Source: Sulfurospirillum oryzae
GTDB taxonomy: Bacteria; Campylobacterota; Campylobacteria; Campylobacterales; Sulfurospirillaceae
NCBI RefSeq assembly: GCF_025770725.1
Contig: NZ_JANZKZ010000001.1
Span: 186,001 to 250,000 of the forward strand
Direction of reading: 5' to 3'
DNA: 64,000 nucleotides
Below the pieces are notes generated by a model. The model did not search any database and was not told the origin of the DNA. It saw only the letters and a program-made list of their open reading frames with translations. The translations under genes were made by a program, and so were the position numbers. The number at the start of each line of letters is the position of its first letter. Within the stretch, counting starts at the first letter, position 1. Positions 10,055 to 18,700 of this stretch are shown here, piece after piece.

Positions 10055-10489
10055 ATGTCATCCAAACTAGTTGTTGTTGCCGATTTGCAACATTTTAAAC
10101 TCTTTCGTATTAAAGCAGACCCTATGGGCAGAGAGTCGCTTGAATGTCTTTTAAGTAGTGATAGCCTTGATATTCACCTCAAACCAAGTGAAAAACTCTC
10201 CGATCGTTTAGGGCATTGTGAAACAGCATGGGGACGCCAAGGCTCAGGTGAAAATCATAACATGGCCGAAGAAGAAGAGCAAAAGCGTATTCGCGAACTG
10301 GTATTGCAAATTTCTGAAGCTCTTTTAAAATATGACCATGATGAATGGTACTTCGCAGCACCTAAGTCTATTAATCAGCCGATTGTTGGGCATTTGAATT
10401 CTGCAATTAAGACAAGTATGACGCAAAATCTAACGTTAGATTTGACCAAAACCCCAACAGATGCCATACTAGGGCATTTTGCCCAATAA
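10055..10489 (+). CDS. Host attachment family protein (Host_attach/baeRF-like)
   Basis: The 144-residue cytoplasmic protein begins LVVVADLQHFKLFRI and contains SDRLGHCETAWGRQ, LKYDHDEWYFAAPKSIN and LTLDLTKTPTDAILGHF. This pattern belongs to the 'protein required for attachment to host cells' family, which is related to release-factor-like (baeRF) folds. Family members are widespread in free-living bacteria, so the host-attachment name should not be taken literally; the molecular function is unknown. A good AAAAGGAG ribosome site precedes the ATG. It is a single-gene unit with its own promoter and a hairpin behind it. Confidence 0.75.
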   Translation: MSSKLVVVADLQHFKLFRIKADPMGRESLECLLSSDSLDIHLKPSEKLSDRLGHCETAWGRQGSGENHNMAEEEEQKRIRELVLQISEALLKYDHDEWYFAAPKSINQPIVGHLNSAIKTSMTQNLTLDLTKTPTDAILGHFAQ

Positions 10490-10504
10490 TCTTGTATACG
10501 CATG

Positions 10505-10540
10505 AATCACAATAGCAGAGGCTTCTTTGTTATTGTGATT
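10505..10540 (+). terminator. Hairpin after the Host_attach-family gene
   Basis: Perfect 10-bp arms (10505-10514 and 10531-10540) surround a 16-base loop, 15 bases after the stop at 10489. The following bases are A/T-rich but not a clean T-run, so it may be a weak terminator or an operator for the next gene. Confidence 0.4.
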
Positions 10541-10572
10541 ATTAAAGATGGCTTTTTATAAAAGGAGTCACT

Positions 10573-11598
10573 ATGTCAGCGCTCGCATGGCTTTCTCAAA
10601 AGCTAGATGATGGCAGAATTGCGTGTGAAGCATGTCATCACCATTGTAAACTTCACGAAAATGAGTATGGGCTCTGCGGTGTACGCAAAGTCGAAAATGG
10701 AGAACTTCGTCTACTTGTTTATGGCATTGCCTCAGCCATCAACATTGATCCCATTGAAAAAAAACCGATGTTTCATTTTTTGCCAGGATCAAGCATCTTT
10801 TCGTTTGGAACGGTTGGGTGTAATTTTTCCTGTAAGTTTTGTCAAAATTTTGATATTTCTCAGTACCCCCAAGAGCATCATCATGAAATTATAGGAAGTA
10901 ACCTTGCCCCCAAAGATGCGGTCTATTTAGCGCAAGAACACTACTGTGGAAGCATCGCTTACACCTACAACGAACCCACCGTCTTTTTGGAGTACTCTTA
11001 CGATACGGCAAAATTAGCCCATAAAGTAGGACTGAAAAATGTCTATGTTACCAATGGATATGAAACGCACAAAGCCATTGATACACTTGCCCCTTATGTA
11101 GAGGGTATGAATATCGACATCAAAGGCTATAGCCAGTCTTTTTACAAAGAGATTTGCGGGGCATCCGTAAAACCCGTGCTTGATACCATTGCCTATGCGC
11201 ATAAAAAAGGAATATGGATAGAGACAACAACGCTTCTTATCCCTGGACACAACGATTCAGATAAAGAAATTCGTGCCATTGCCAAATTTCAAGCCGATCT
11301 TGATCCGTCGATGCCATGGCATATCAGCGCGTTTTATCCTATGTATAAAATGCAAGATGTCCTTCCAACACCGCCTTCAACACTTAAACGTGCTTATGAG
11401 ATCGGTAAAGATGTAGGACTCAAATATGTCTATGTTGGAAATATGGATGATGAGAGCCGAGAATCGACCTATTGTCCAAAATGCAAAAAACTCGTGATAG
11501 AGAGGCATGGACACATCGGTCAATATATCACAAATCATCTGAATGATGAGGGCATCTGCCCCCATTGTCATTATAAGCTAGAAGGCATTTGGCACTAA
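10573..11598 (+). CDS. amrS: AmmeMemoRadiSam system radical SAM enzyme
   Basis: This is a radical SAM enzyme of the AmrS (PflA-related) family. The 341-residue protein has the CxxxCxxC cluster motif in VGCNFSCKFCQNFDIS (about residue 83), an N-terminal Cys/His-rich stretch (CEACHHHCKLHENEYGLCG) and a C-terminal pair of CxxC motifs (CPKC, CPHC) like a rubredoxin-type knuckle. Family partners are usually Memo and AMMECR1 proteins; neither is in the window. The substrate is unknown. AAAGGAG precedes the ATG. Its TAA overlaps the stop of the convergent metK gene, with four shared bases (11595-11598) and no space for a terminator between them. Confidence 0.88.
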   Translation: MSALAWLSQKLDDGRIACEACHHHCKLHENEYGLCGVRKVENGELRLLVYGIASAINIDPIEKKPMFHFLPGSSIFSFGTVGCNFSCKFCQNFDISQYPQEHHHEIIGSNLAPKDAVYLAQEHYCGSIAYTYNEPTVFLEYSYDTAKLAHKVGLKNVYVTNGYETHKAIDTLAPYVEGMNIDIKGYSQSFYKEICGASVKPVLDTIAYAHKKGIWIETTTLLIPGHNDSDKEIRAIAKFQADLDPSMPWHISAFYPMYKMQDVLPTPPSTLKRAYEIGKDVGLKYVYVGNMDDESRESTYCPKCKKLVIERHGHIGQYITNHLNDEGICPHCHYKLEGIWH

Positions 11599-12794
11599 GC
11601 TTTAAGCTTTTGAAACCAAGAGAGAGCGTCAAGCTGTTCCCATGGATATTCATCATAACCGACCTGCCCACGTGCTGCGACATCGGCGTACAAAAAGGTC
11701 TCTTTAGAGGGTTTATCAAGACCAAAATGGTTGGTTATCCATGCGGGGGTGAGTGGGAATTGTGCTTGAATTTTCTCTGAAAGAAGCTCATCGCTTAACG
11801 TAGTCGTTGCCGTTGCAAGTGTATCTATCGTAACACTAATGGGTTTGGCTCTGCCTATCACATAGGCAATTTCAACCAGTGCCTTATGCGCCAAACCTGC
11901 GGCAACAATGTGTTTAGCAATCCAGCGCGCAACGTACAGTCCTGAGCGATCGACTTTCGTGTAATCTTTCGAACTTTGAGATCCCCCTCCAATAGGAGCG
12001 TAGCCGCCATACGTATCGCATACTACTTTACGCCCACTCAGTCCAGAATCTGCGATAAAACTGTGCATCACAAATCGCCCCGTATGGTCGATAAAAAACT
12101 CTATGCTCTCAGGATGAAATAAAGGATCATCTTTAAGTGTTTCGCCAATCACGCGCTTGATGGTTTTACGCACCTCATCAATACTAAGATGACTAACATG
12201 AGGGATGGCAGCAACAATCGTCACGATCTTTTGAACTTTTCCCAGCATAAAATTCTCTTTACTTCCATAATCAAGCGTCACCTGCGTTTTAATATCAACC
12301 CCGAACTGTTCAGGATGGGCTTTGGCATAAGCATACAAGGCATCACGAATCTTTCTTGAGTAAACAATGGCTGCGGGCATAAGCTCTTTGGTCTCATTAG
12401 TGGCATAGCCAAACATCATGCCTTGATCCCCTGCACCCAATTCGCCACCTTTTTGGTCTACCCCAATACTAATGTCTGCTGATTGTTGCGAGACAATCAC
12501 TTTAATCTCAGCCTCTTTAGGATCAATGGTTTCTCCATGAGAAAACCCTTTTTCAGGATAACCAATCAAACGAAGAGCATCCAAAGCGGCGTCTTGGTAA
12601 AATTTTTCTCCAACCAAAGCAGTCGTTTTGACCTCACCACCAATGATGATATGCTTTCCACTGAGAAAAACTTCTGTTGCAACTCTGGCATTGGAGTCTT
12701 GCTGAAGCAGTCTGTCAACAATGGTATCAGCGATAATGTCAGCGCATTTGTCAGGATGTCCTGCGGAAACAGATTCAGATGTAAAAAGATACAT
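11595..12794 (-). CDS. metK: S-adenosylmethionine synthetase
   Basis: MetK makes S-adenosylmethionine from methionine and ATP. The 399-residue protein starts MYLFTSESVSAGHPDKCADI and contains GAGDQGMMFGYA, the family signature hexapeptide region, plus GGGSQSSKDYTKVDRSGLY and ARWIAKHIVAAGLAHKA. It has the usual length of the family. It is convergent with, and overlaps by four bases, the radical SAM gene, which consumes its product; that may be coincidence. It is transcribed divergently from pcm, another SAM-dependent enzyme. Confidence 0.97.
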   Translation of the reverse strand: MYLFTSESVSAGHPDKCADIIADTIVDRLLQQDSNARVATEVFLSGKHIIIGGEVKTTALVGEKFYQDAALDALRLIGYPEKGFSHGETIDPKEAEIKVIVSQQSADISIGVDQKGGELGAGDQGMMFGYATNETKELMPAAIVYSRKIRDALYAYAKAHPEQFGVDIKTQVTLDYGSKENFMLGKVQKIVTIVAAIPHVSHLSIDEVRKTIKRVIGETLKDDPLFHPESIEFFIDHTGRFVMHSFIADSGLSGRKVVCDTYGGYAPIGGGSQSSKDYTKVDRSGLYVARWIAKHIVAAGLAHKALVEIAYVIGRAKPISVTIDTLATATTTLSDELLSEKIQAQFPLTPAWITNHFGLDKPSKETFLYADVAARGQVGYDEYPWEQLDALSWFQKLKA

Positions 12795-12898
12795 GATTGC
12801 CCCTCTTTGAACATTTTTTTGTTATTAGACTTTTTTCATAACCCATTGAAAAAAGAGTATTATTCATCATAGCAAAAATGCGTTAAAAAGGAGAAAAA

Positions 12899-13522
12899 AT
12901 GCCTGAAAATCAACATTTAATTGACCATTTAATCACCACAGGCGCCTTGCATACAACCGCACTCATCCAAGCTTTCAAGCAGTGTGACCGAAGACTTTTT
13001 GTTCCTGATAAATTAGCGGAATTTGCTTATGCCGACCATGCTCTTCCCATCGGTGAAGGTCAAACGATCTCCCAACCCTACACCGTTGCTATCATGTTAG
13101 AACTTTTGCAGCCGCAAAAAGGAGAACACATCTTAGATATTGGCTCAGGCTCAGGCTGGACAACCGCTCTTTTAGCAACCATTGTAGGCAAAAAAGGATT
13201 TGTCGAAGGAGTTGAGCGCGTCCCCTTTCTCATCGACTACAGTCGCCAAAAATTACAAAAAGCCCATATTACCAACTGTTCTATTGAGCTTGCAGATGAT
13301 TCATCTCTTGGAAAACCAGGCTGCTTATACGACCGTATTTTGGTCTCTGCAAGTGCTTCTAAAATGCCAACTGAGCTCTTGAGCCAACTTAGCCATGGAG
13401 GCATCTTAGTCATTCCTATTGAAAACAGCATCTGGCGCATTACAAAACAAGAAGATGGAACGATCGATACGTATGAACTTCCAGGCTTTGCATTTGTTCC
13501 GCTTATTGAACCCTCTTCATAA
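12899..13522 (+). CDS. pcm: Protein-L-isoaspartate O-methyltransferase
   Basis: Pcm uses S-adenosylmethionine to methylate isoaspartyl residues in damaged proteins so they can be repaired. The 207-residue protein has the family-specific GEGQTISQPYTVAIMLELL block and SAM motif I (ILDIGSGSGWTTALLA), followed by RILVSASASKMPTELLSQL and GGILVIPI. AAAAGGAG lies just upstream of the ATG at 12899. It is divergent from metK across a 104-base gap. Confidence 0.93.
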   Translation: MPENQHLIDHLITTGALHTTALIQAFKQCDRRLFVPDKLAEFAYADHALPIGEGQTISQPYTVAIMLELLQPQKGEHILDIGSGSGWTTALLATIVGKKGFVEGVERVPFLIDYSRQKLQKAHITNCSIELADDSSLGKPGCLYDRILVSASASKMPTELLSQLSHGGILVIPIENSIWRITKQEDGTIDTYELPGFAFVPLIEPSS

Positions 13523-13593
13523 AAAATACCTTACACCAGAAGTAAAACCTTGTGTGACAAATTGCTTCTATTTTGCAAGAAGCTTTATGAGAG

Positions 13594-13599
13594 TATAAT
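13594..13599 (+). promoter_or_regulatory. -10 box for the GGDEF-EAL gene
   Basis: A perfect TATAAT lies 49 bases before the ATG at 13649, within the 126-base gap after pcm. It is the only good -10 in the gap. Confidence 0.5.
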
Positions 13600-13648
13600 A
13601 GCGATCCAATTGATAGGATTATTTCAAAAAAATAAGGCTTAAGCATTT

Positions 13649-14890
13649 ATGAGAAAAGAGCTTAAATACGAATTGCGTTATGGTAGAATTCACCCACTTA
13701 CCAAACTGCCCGATCGTCAACGTTTTATGAACACGCTTGCGAATTCTACTGCCAACAAACTTGCCCTTTTAAATGTCAACGGATTTTGGAACTTCAACCA
13801 CTCTTTTGGCTATACCGTAGGTGATCAAATTCTCAAAATCATCTCTCAAAGACTTATCCGACGCTTTGCACACGCCGTTGTTTTTCATTTAGGAGGCGAT
13901 GATTTTGCCATTTTGGCAGGCAAAGAGGTAGCCCATGAACACTTTTTGCAAAACATAGAATCATGCCTTTGGTACTTTGGCTATTCTCCCATCGAAATTG
14001 CCAATGAAAAAATCTATACGCCGCTTCGTATCGGTGTTGCCATAGGCTATGATGACCTCTTTCTCAATGCCGAATTTGCCATTAAACAAGCCAAACGTAT
14101 CGGAAAAGATCTCATGATTTACGATGCGCAAACTCCTTCTTTGTGCAATCCTCAGTCCAATGCTAAAGCCGATCTCACATGGGAAAACATCATTCGTGAA
14201 GCTTTGAAAAAAGATCGTTTTGAAGTTTTTGCGCAAAGTATTGAAGGTGGTAAAATCCAAAAATTTGAGTGCTTAGTCCGCCTTCGTCATGAGGGTCGTA
14301 TGATCTCACCGTATCTTTTTTTAAACCATGCCAAGCGCGCTAACTTGTATGGAGCGATCACTAAAGTTGTCATTCAAAAATCGTTTGCTTTTTTTGCTGA
14401 CAAAAACGCTGAGTTTTCCATCAACCTCTCACTCAGTGACATCCTAGATCAAAGCAGGGTCGATTTTTTGCTTGAAAAAATGTATGAGTATAATGTCAAT
14501 GAACGCCTTACTATCGAAGTTACAGAGGGAGAAGGCATCGAAAATCACCCAGAAGTGCTCTCTTTTTTAAGCTTGCTAAAAAGTCAAGGGGTCAAAATCG
14601 CCATTGACGATTTTGGAACAGGATACTCCAACTTCGAGTACCTCGTCAAACTCCAAGCAGACTTTATCAAAATAGACGGAAGCCTCATTAAAAACATCCA
14701 CAAAAATGCTATCCATCGAGCCGTTGTCGAAGCCATTGTGACATTTGCACAAAAAGTAGGAATGCAAACCGTGGCAGAATTTGTGGCAAATGAAGAAATT
14801 TATCTTACATGTAAAGCATTAGAGATCGACTATTTTCAAGGCTATTTATGGAGCGAACCAACGCCTTTTGAGAGCTTAGTGCTTCACTAA
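13649..14890 (+). CDS. GGDEF and EAL domain protein (c-di-GMP turnover)
   Basis: This 413-residue cytoplasmic protein has both c-di-GMP synthesis and breakdown domains and no sensory or membrane segment. The GGDEF domain (about residues 15-155) opens HPLTKLPDRQRF and has an intact GGDDF active loop but no RxxD inhibitory site. The EAL domain (about 180-410) has ECL in place of EAL, retaining the catalytic Glu. It also keeps the other metal and catalytic residues: Asn in INLS, IEVTE, the IDDFGTGYSNFEYL aspartates, Lys in FIKIDGSL, VAEFV and FQGY. It may be bifunctional. A TTACATGTAA copy lies near the 3' end (14805, read as LTCK) and another starts 6 bases after the stop (14896). Confidence 0.93.
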   Translation: MRKELKYELRYGRIHPLTKLPDRQRFMNTLANSTANKLALLNVNGFWNFNHSFGYTVGDQILKIISQRLIRRFAHAVVFHLGGDDFAILAGKEVAHEHFLQNIESCLWYFGYSPIEIANEKIYTPLRIGVAIGYDDLFLNAEFAIKQAKRIGKDLMIYDAQTPSLCNPQSNAKADLTWENIIREALKKDRFEVFAQSIEGGKIQKFECLVRLRHEGRMISPYLFLNHAKRANLYGAITKVVIQKSFAFFADKNAEFSINLSLSDILDQSRVDFLLEKMYEYNVNERLTIEVTEGEGIENHPEVLSFLSLLKSQGVKIAIDDFGTGYSNFEYLVKLQADFIKIDGSLIKNIHKNAIHRAVVEAIVTFAQKVGMQTVAEFVANEEIYLTCKALEIDYFQGYLWSEPTPFESLVLH

Positions 14891-14895
14891 AATAT

Positions 14896-14905
14896 TTACA
14901 TGTAA
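14896..14905. repeat. TTACATGTAA palindrome after the GGDEF-EAL gene
   Basis: An exact intergenic copy of the dispersed palindrome, 6 bases after the stop at 14890. The partner copy at 14805-14814 lies inside the gene. Confidence 0.9.
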
Positions 14906-15040
14906 AGAAATTGGAGAATAATTTAAAGTAGCCTCGTATCACCTTTATCTTTAAAGAAAAGGGTCAAAAAGCTTTGATTGAGCCTTCGTACGTAAGAGCC
15001 CTTTTAGTTTTACATATAAAGCATTTATAAGGAGTTTTCC

Positions 15041-15925
15041 ATGCTTCAAAAAATCTTTTTAGTCCTTTTTTCACTTACACTGTTTCAAAGTTTGCAGGCA
15101 GGAATTTTGCGTGATCGCTTGGGGTTGGGAGACGAAGAAGAGGAAAAAGAGGCAACGTTTTCTAAAGAGGTGCAACTTATTGCTAATGTCAGTTATGGAA
15201 ACAACGCTAAAGAACGTTTTGATGTCTACACCCCTTTACATGTAAACGCTCAAAGCCTCACATCTGTCATCTTTATGGTACATGGAGGTGCGTGGAGAAC
15301 AGGCGATAAAAAGATGCAAAATGTGGTTGAAAATAAAGTCAACTACTGGGTCGCTAAAGGCTACATTGTCATTTCAACCAACTACAAACTCCTCCCAGAT
15401 GCTTCCGTGAGTGAACAACTCAACGATGTTGCCAAAGCATTGGGTGTCGCGCAAGCCAAAAGCGCATCGTGGGGTGGCGATAAGGCTAAATTTATCGTGA
15501 TGGGACACTCTGCGGGTGCTCATCTTATTGCACTTCTTGCTTCTTCGCAAACCTTGTATGCCTCAAACGCTATCACCCCTCCTATGGCTGCGGTTTTACT
15601 GGATAGTGCGGTTATGGATACACCAATGCTCATGAGTGCTAAACACATGCGTCTGTATGACCAAGCCTTTGGAAACGATCCTGCTTATTGGCAAAGCCTT
15701 TCACCGTACCACCAACTCACAACAAAGCGTATGCCACTTCTTGCTGTTTGTTCAACCAAGCGTGATGACTCATGCCCCCAAGCAGAAAAATTTTTAAACA
15801 AAGCCTCAACATTTGGAACAAAAACAGTGCTCCTTAAAGAGAATATGACCCACAAAGAGATCAACCAACTTTTAGGCAAAGATCCTGCCTACACAAAAGC
15901 GGTGGATGATTTCTTAACCCAATAG
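15041..15925 (+). CDS. Secreted alpha/beta hydrolase (esterase/lipase)
   Basis: This 294-residue protein begins with a signal peptide ending near SLQAG, so it is probably periplasmic. It has the HGGAWRTGDKK oxyanion-hole motif of the hormone-sensitive-lipase/carboxylesterase group, the nucleophile elbow GHSAGAHL, and late Asp (STKRDDSCP) and His (NMTHKEI) residues that could complete the triad. The substrate is unknown. AAGGAG precedes the ATG. A TTACATGTAA copy at 15236 is read as LHV, and another lies 16 bases after the stop. Confidence 0.87.
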   Translation: MLQKIFLVLFSLTLFQSLQAGILRDRLGLGDEEEEKEATFSKEVQLIANVSYGNNAKERFDVYTPLHVNAQSLTSVIFMVHGGAWRTGDKKMQNVVENKVNYWVAKGYIVISTNYKLLPDASVSEQLNDVAKALGVAQAKSASWGGDKAKFIVMGHSAGAHLIALLASSQTLYASNAITPPMAAVLLDSAVMDTPMLMSAKHMRLYDQAFGNDPAYWQSLSPYHQLTTKRMPLLAVCSTKRDDSCPQAEKFLNKASTFGTKTVLLKENMTHKEINQLLGKDPAYTKAVDDFLTQ

Positions 15926-15995
15926 AGGCAAAGCAACTTTTTACATGTAAAGCGTGGAACACAACGTGCATACGCGTGCCAAAAAGGCTGTTTAA

Positions 15996-16298
15996 ATGGA
16001 AGAAGTACGCGATCGTTATGTGAGTTTTCACAACATCGACTGCTATGAAAATGCAACACACGTTTTAGATGCTATGTATGAACTTTTTGTTCTGCACCCT
16101 GAAGCTAAAGATAGTTTATGGATTCGTTTTGAAACGCTTATTCCAAATGACTACAAAGCTGTTTTTGCAAAACACGACTCGAAGGACATTTTGTACCACA
16201 TCTGCTCGCATGTTTTTTACCTTTCTGCGCTGTTTGAAGAGTACGAGTTTGAAAAAGGCATTGAATTGATGGAAAAAGCTGAAATGGAGTGTTGTTAA
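15996..16298 (+). CDS. cowN: CowN homologue (CO protection of nitrogenase)
   Basis: The 100-residue protein reads RYVSFHNIDCYENATHVLD near its start and ends FEEYEFEKG...MEKAEMECC. The opening (D)RYVSF..IDC and the terminal ECC are, to my recollection, the distinctive ends of CowN, a small protein that sustains N2 fixation when carbon monoxide is present. An AAGG site lies about 9 bases before the ATG. No nif gene is in the window, so the assignment implies nitrogenase genes elsewhere. It lies in the same direction as hemJ, 62 bases upstream of it. The family call rests on pattern memory. Confidence 0.78.
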   Translation: MEEVRDRYVSFHNIDCYENATHVLDAMYELFVLHPEAKDSLWIRFETLIPNDYKAVFAKHDSKDILYHICSHVFYLSALFEEYEFEKGIELMEKAEMECC

Positions 16299-16327
16299 AA
16301 ATCCCTTAAAAAACCTCTCACACTTGT

Positions 16328-16333
16328 TATAAT
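16328..16333 (+). promoter_or_regulatory. -10 box for hemJ
   Basis: A perfect TATAAT lies 28 bases before the chosen hemJ ATG at 16361, after the cowN stop. This suggests hemJ has its own promoter. Confidence 0.5.
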
Positions 16334-16360
16334 GCGCACATATTTTTGCAGGAGCGAAAA

Positions 16361-16876
16361 ATGGAGTATTATAGTTGGATTTTAACGTTTCACGTTATGG
16401 CGTTTATGTCATGGATGGCGATGCTTTTTTACCTACCGCGTCTTTTTGTTTATCATGTGGAACACGCTCACAAAAGTGAATTTGTCGAAGTCGTTAAAAT
16501 ACAAGAATACAAAGTCTACAAATACATCGGACTTCCTGCATTTTGGGGAACGCTTTTAAGCGGCTCAGCCATGCTCATTATCAACCCTATTTTATTTGAA
16601 ACAGGCGAATGGCTCTATGCAAAATTAGTCGTGGTTGCCTTAATGACAGTCTATTCGTTTTCACTCGAATATTATAGAGTACAACTCGAAAATGATGAAT
16701 GCACTCATAGTGGTAAATTCTTCCGTGCTTACAATGAAGTACCAACCCTACTTTCGATTTTAATCGTAGCCTATGTCGTAGTTAAGACCTTTTCACTGCT
16801 TTTCACAACCATTACCATCGCATTTTTTGCGTTTGTTATCTATATGATTTTTCAACAGCCTGAACATAAAGGGTAA
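16361..16876 (+). CDS. hemJ: Protoporphyrinogen IX oxidase HemJ family
   Basis: HemJ is an inner-membrane enzyme that oxidises protoporphyrinogen IX late in heme synthesis. The 171-residue protein has four or five hydrophobic helices. The N-terminal WILTFHVMAFMSWMAMLFYL and PRLFVYHVEH segments carry the conserved His, and EVPTLLSILIVAYVVVK follows near the C-terminus. GGAG at 16351-16354 selects the ATG at 16361 over an upstream TTG. HemD, another heme pathway enzyme, is at the far end of the window. A TTACATGTAA copy lies 13 bases after the stop, midway to the convergent cyclase gene. Confidence 0.88.
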   Translation: MEYYSWILTFHVMAFMSWMAMLFYLPRLFVYHVEHAHKSEFVEVVKIQEYKVYKYIGLPAFWGTLLSGSAMLIINPILFETGEWLYAKLVVVALMTVYSFSLEYYRVQLENDECTHSGKFFRAYNEVPTLLSILIVAYVVVKTFSLLFTTITIAFFAFVIYMIFQQPEHKG

Positions 16877-16911
16877 TTTTCCCTTTATTTACATGTAAAA
16901 AAGTAGGACTC

Positions 16912-18618
16912 TTAGCTTTGTGGTTGCGATGAAGATATAGCCATTTCATCTTCATTAACCCTGAGAGTTGTCTTATTTTTAATTTGATACATTTTAGTAT
17001 CTGCCTCAAGCATCAACGCATCAATCGAACTCCCTTTCTGTCCCATGGCAATACCGATAGACACCCCTAATGTTTTGACATTGCCTTGCAGTATCAAGGG
17101 TTCTTTTAGAGCTTCAATGCACTTTGACGCAACCAAATGAGCTGCATTTGTCGCATGCGATAGATCCCAATCAAGATCACTGAGCAAAATCACAAACTCG
17201 TCTCCGCCAACCCTTGCTAAGGTATCGCTTGCGCGTATCAGTGTTGAAAAACGCTTCGCAACAACAATGAGTGCTTCATCACCTGCACTATGCCCAAGCG
17301 TGTCATTAATAGACTTAAATCCATCCAAGTCCATAAAAAGCAGTGCCAGTCGTGTGTTGTTGCGGGCACATCTTGCCAAAGCTTGATCCAATCGATCGAC
17401 CATCAAAAAACGATTGGGAAGATTGGTCAGATAGTCATAGTGCGCTATCTCTTTAAGTTCTTTTTGAGTAGCAAGCAACATCGCCATCAGTCGGTTGAAT
17501 GCCGCTGTTAAATGCCCCACTTCATCCATACGTTTAATCGGTAATGGTTTAAGCCCAGTCTTTCCCAAAGACATTTTATCCGCCAATGAAGCAGACGTTC
17601 GCAATGGTTTAAAAAGCAGAAATAAAAAAGTGAATAACAAGGCAGGGATGATCATTAAACTAATAACATGTGCCTTGATAAGAATTTTTTTAATATTATC
17701 TTCCATCACAAAAGCTTCTTTAGTGAGGATACGAGAAACAACGAACCAATCGGTATTGGGAACAGATGCCATGGCAGATAGCTCTTCTAGTCCATTCGCA
17801 TTGACTGTAATTCCACTGCCTCTAAATCCCGCTAACGCTTTGTCGTGTAAAAGATTTACGCCCCTTTTGGGTGTGGGCTTTAGGATAAGTTCTTTTTTGG
17901 TGGCTGCAACAAAGATTTGTTTCTTTGCATCAATGAGTAAAAAATCACCCGTATCACCAATATGCCCATTAATGACCGCATCAAGAAAATCCGAGCTGTA
18001 CAACTGTGTCACCCCTACGAGTATGGCATAGACAGACCCAGAATCGTCTTTGATAGGTACTGCAATAGGAAGAATAGGCTCTTGTAATATCTTGCCCAAA
18101 GTGGGTTCACCCATGACATATTCTTGTGTAAAAGCGCTTTTAAAAAAATCATCCTTGGCATACGCGTTTTCGCCTTCAACGATTTCAGCACCATTCCCCG
18201 CAATCACGGTACCATTTCTGTTCAATACCAACAATGCCCCCGAAAAAACTGGATTGAGTTCATGTCGTTCCGTAAGCCATTTTTTGAGTTTATTGGGATC
18301 TTCTAACAACTTTAAAGGCAAGGAAGAGGAAAGTTGAATCAAAAATTTTTTCCGAACGTCCAAATCATGACTAATGTCTTTAGCGACCTCATTGGCAAGT
18401 GCTTCTTGATGAACAGAAACTATTTTGAAAAGATTTGTATGAATGGTGTCGGCAGAAAGATAATAACGCATCGTGCCGCCTACAATCACAATGGCAAACG
18501 CAAATACAATAACGCGCGTCACAATACTATTTTGGATTGTTTCAAAACTAACTTTGGAAAGTTTAGATAGAAAACTATTGTGTTTTAATGGAAACAAAAT
18601 ACCTCTTTTTTGCATCAT
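16912..18618 (-). CDS. Membrane diguanylate cyclase with Cache sensor and HAMP
   Basis: This inner-membrane sensor makes c-di-GMP. The roughly 568-residue protein has a transmembrane helix (about residues 30-55), a double-Cache-like periplasmic domain (about 60-320), a second helix (AHVISLMIIPALLFTFLFLL), a HAMP-type linker and a GGDEF domain. The active loop ARVGGDEFVILL is intact, and a product-inhibition site RASD lies five residues before it, so it should be an active, feedback-controlled cyclase. The ligand is unknown. Two adjacent ATGs (18618, 18615) are possible starts, and neither has a strong ribosome site. A TTACATGTAA copy lies 14 bases after the stop. Confidence 0.93.
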   Translation of the reverse strand: MMQKRGILFPLKHNSFLSKLSKVSFETIQNSIVTRVIVFAFAIVIVGGTMRYYLSADTIHTNLFKIVSVHQEALANEVAKDISHDLDVRKKFLIQLSSSLPLKLLEDPNKLKKWLTERHELNPVFSGALLVLNRNGTVIAGNGAEIVEGENAYAKDDFFKSAFTQEYVMGEPTLGKILQEPILPIAVPIKDDSGSVYAILVGVTQLYSSDFLDAVINGHIGDTGDFLLIDAKKQIFVAATKKELILKPTPKRGVNLLHDKALAGFRGSGITVNANGLEELSAMASVPNTDWFVVSRILTKEAFVMEDNIKKILIKAHVISLMIIPALLFTFLFLLFKPLRTSASLADKMSLGKTGLKPLPIKRMDEVGHLTAAFNRLMAMLLATQKELKEIAHYDYLTNLPNRFLMVDRLDQALARCARNNTRLALLFMDLDGFKSINDTLGHSAGDEALIVVAKRFSTLIRASDTLARVGGDEFVILLSDLDWDLSHATNAAHLVASKCIEALKEPLILQGNVKTLGVSIGIAMGQKGSSIDALMLEADTKMYQIKNKTTLRVNEDEMAISSSQPQS

Positions 18619-18700
18619 CTGCAAGCGTTAACTTTAATACTCACTAAAATATCATTTGAATAGATATTGTACTTTTTTGAGCCTTAATGTGTAAAGAAGT

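Noticed and set aside
17495-18031. 178-codon frame antisense to the diguanylate cyclase
   Set aside because: It is a shadow of a well-supported Cache-HAMP-GGDEF gene, with no independent motif or start signal.
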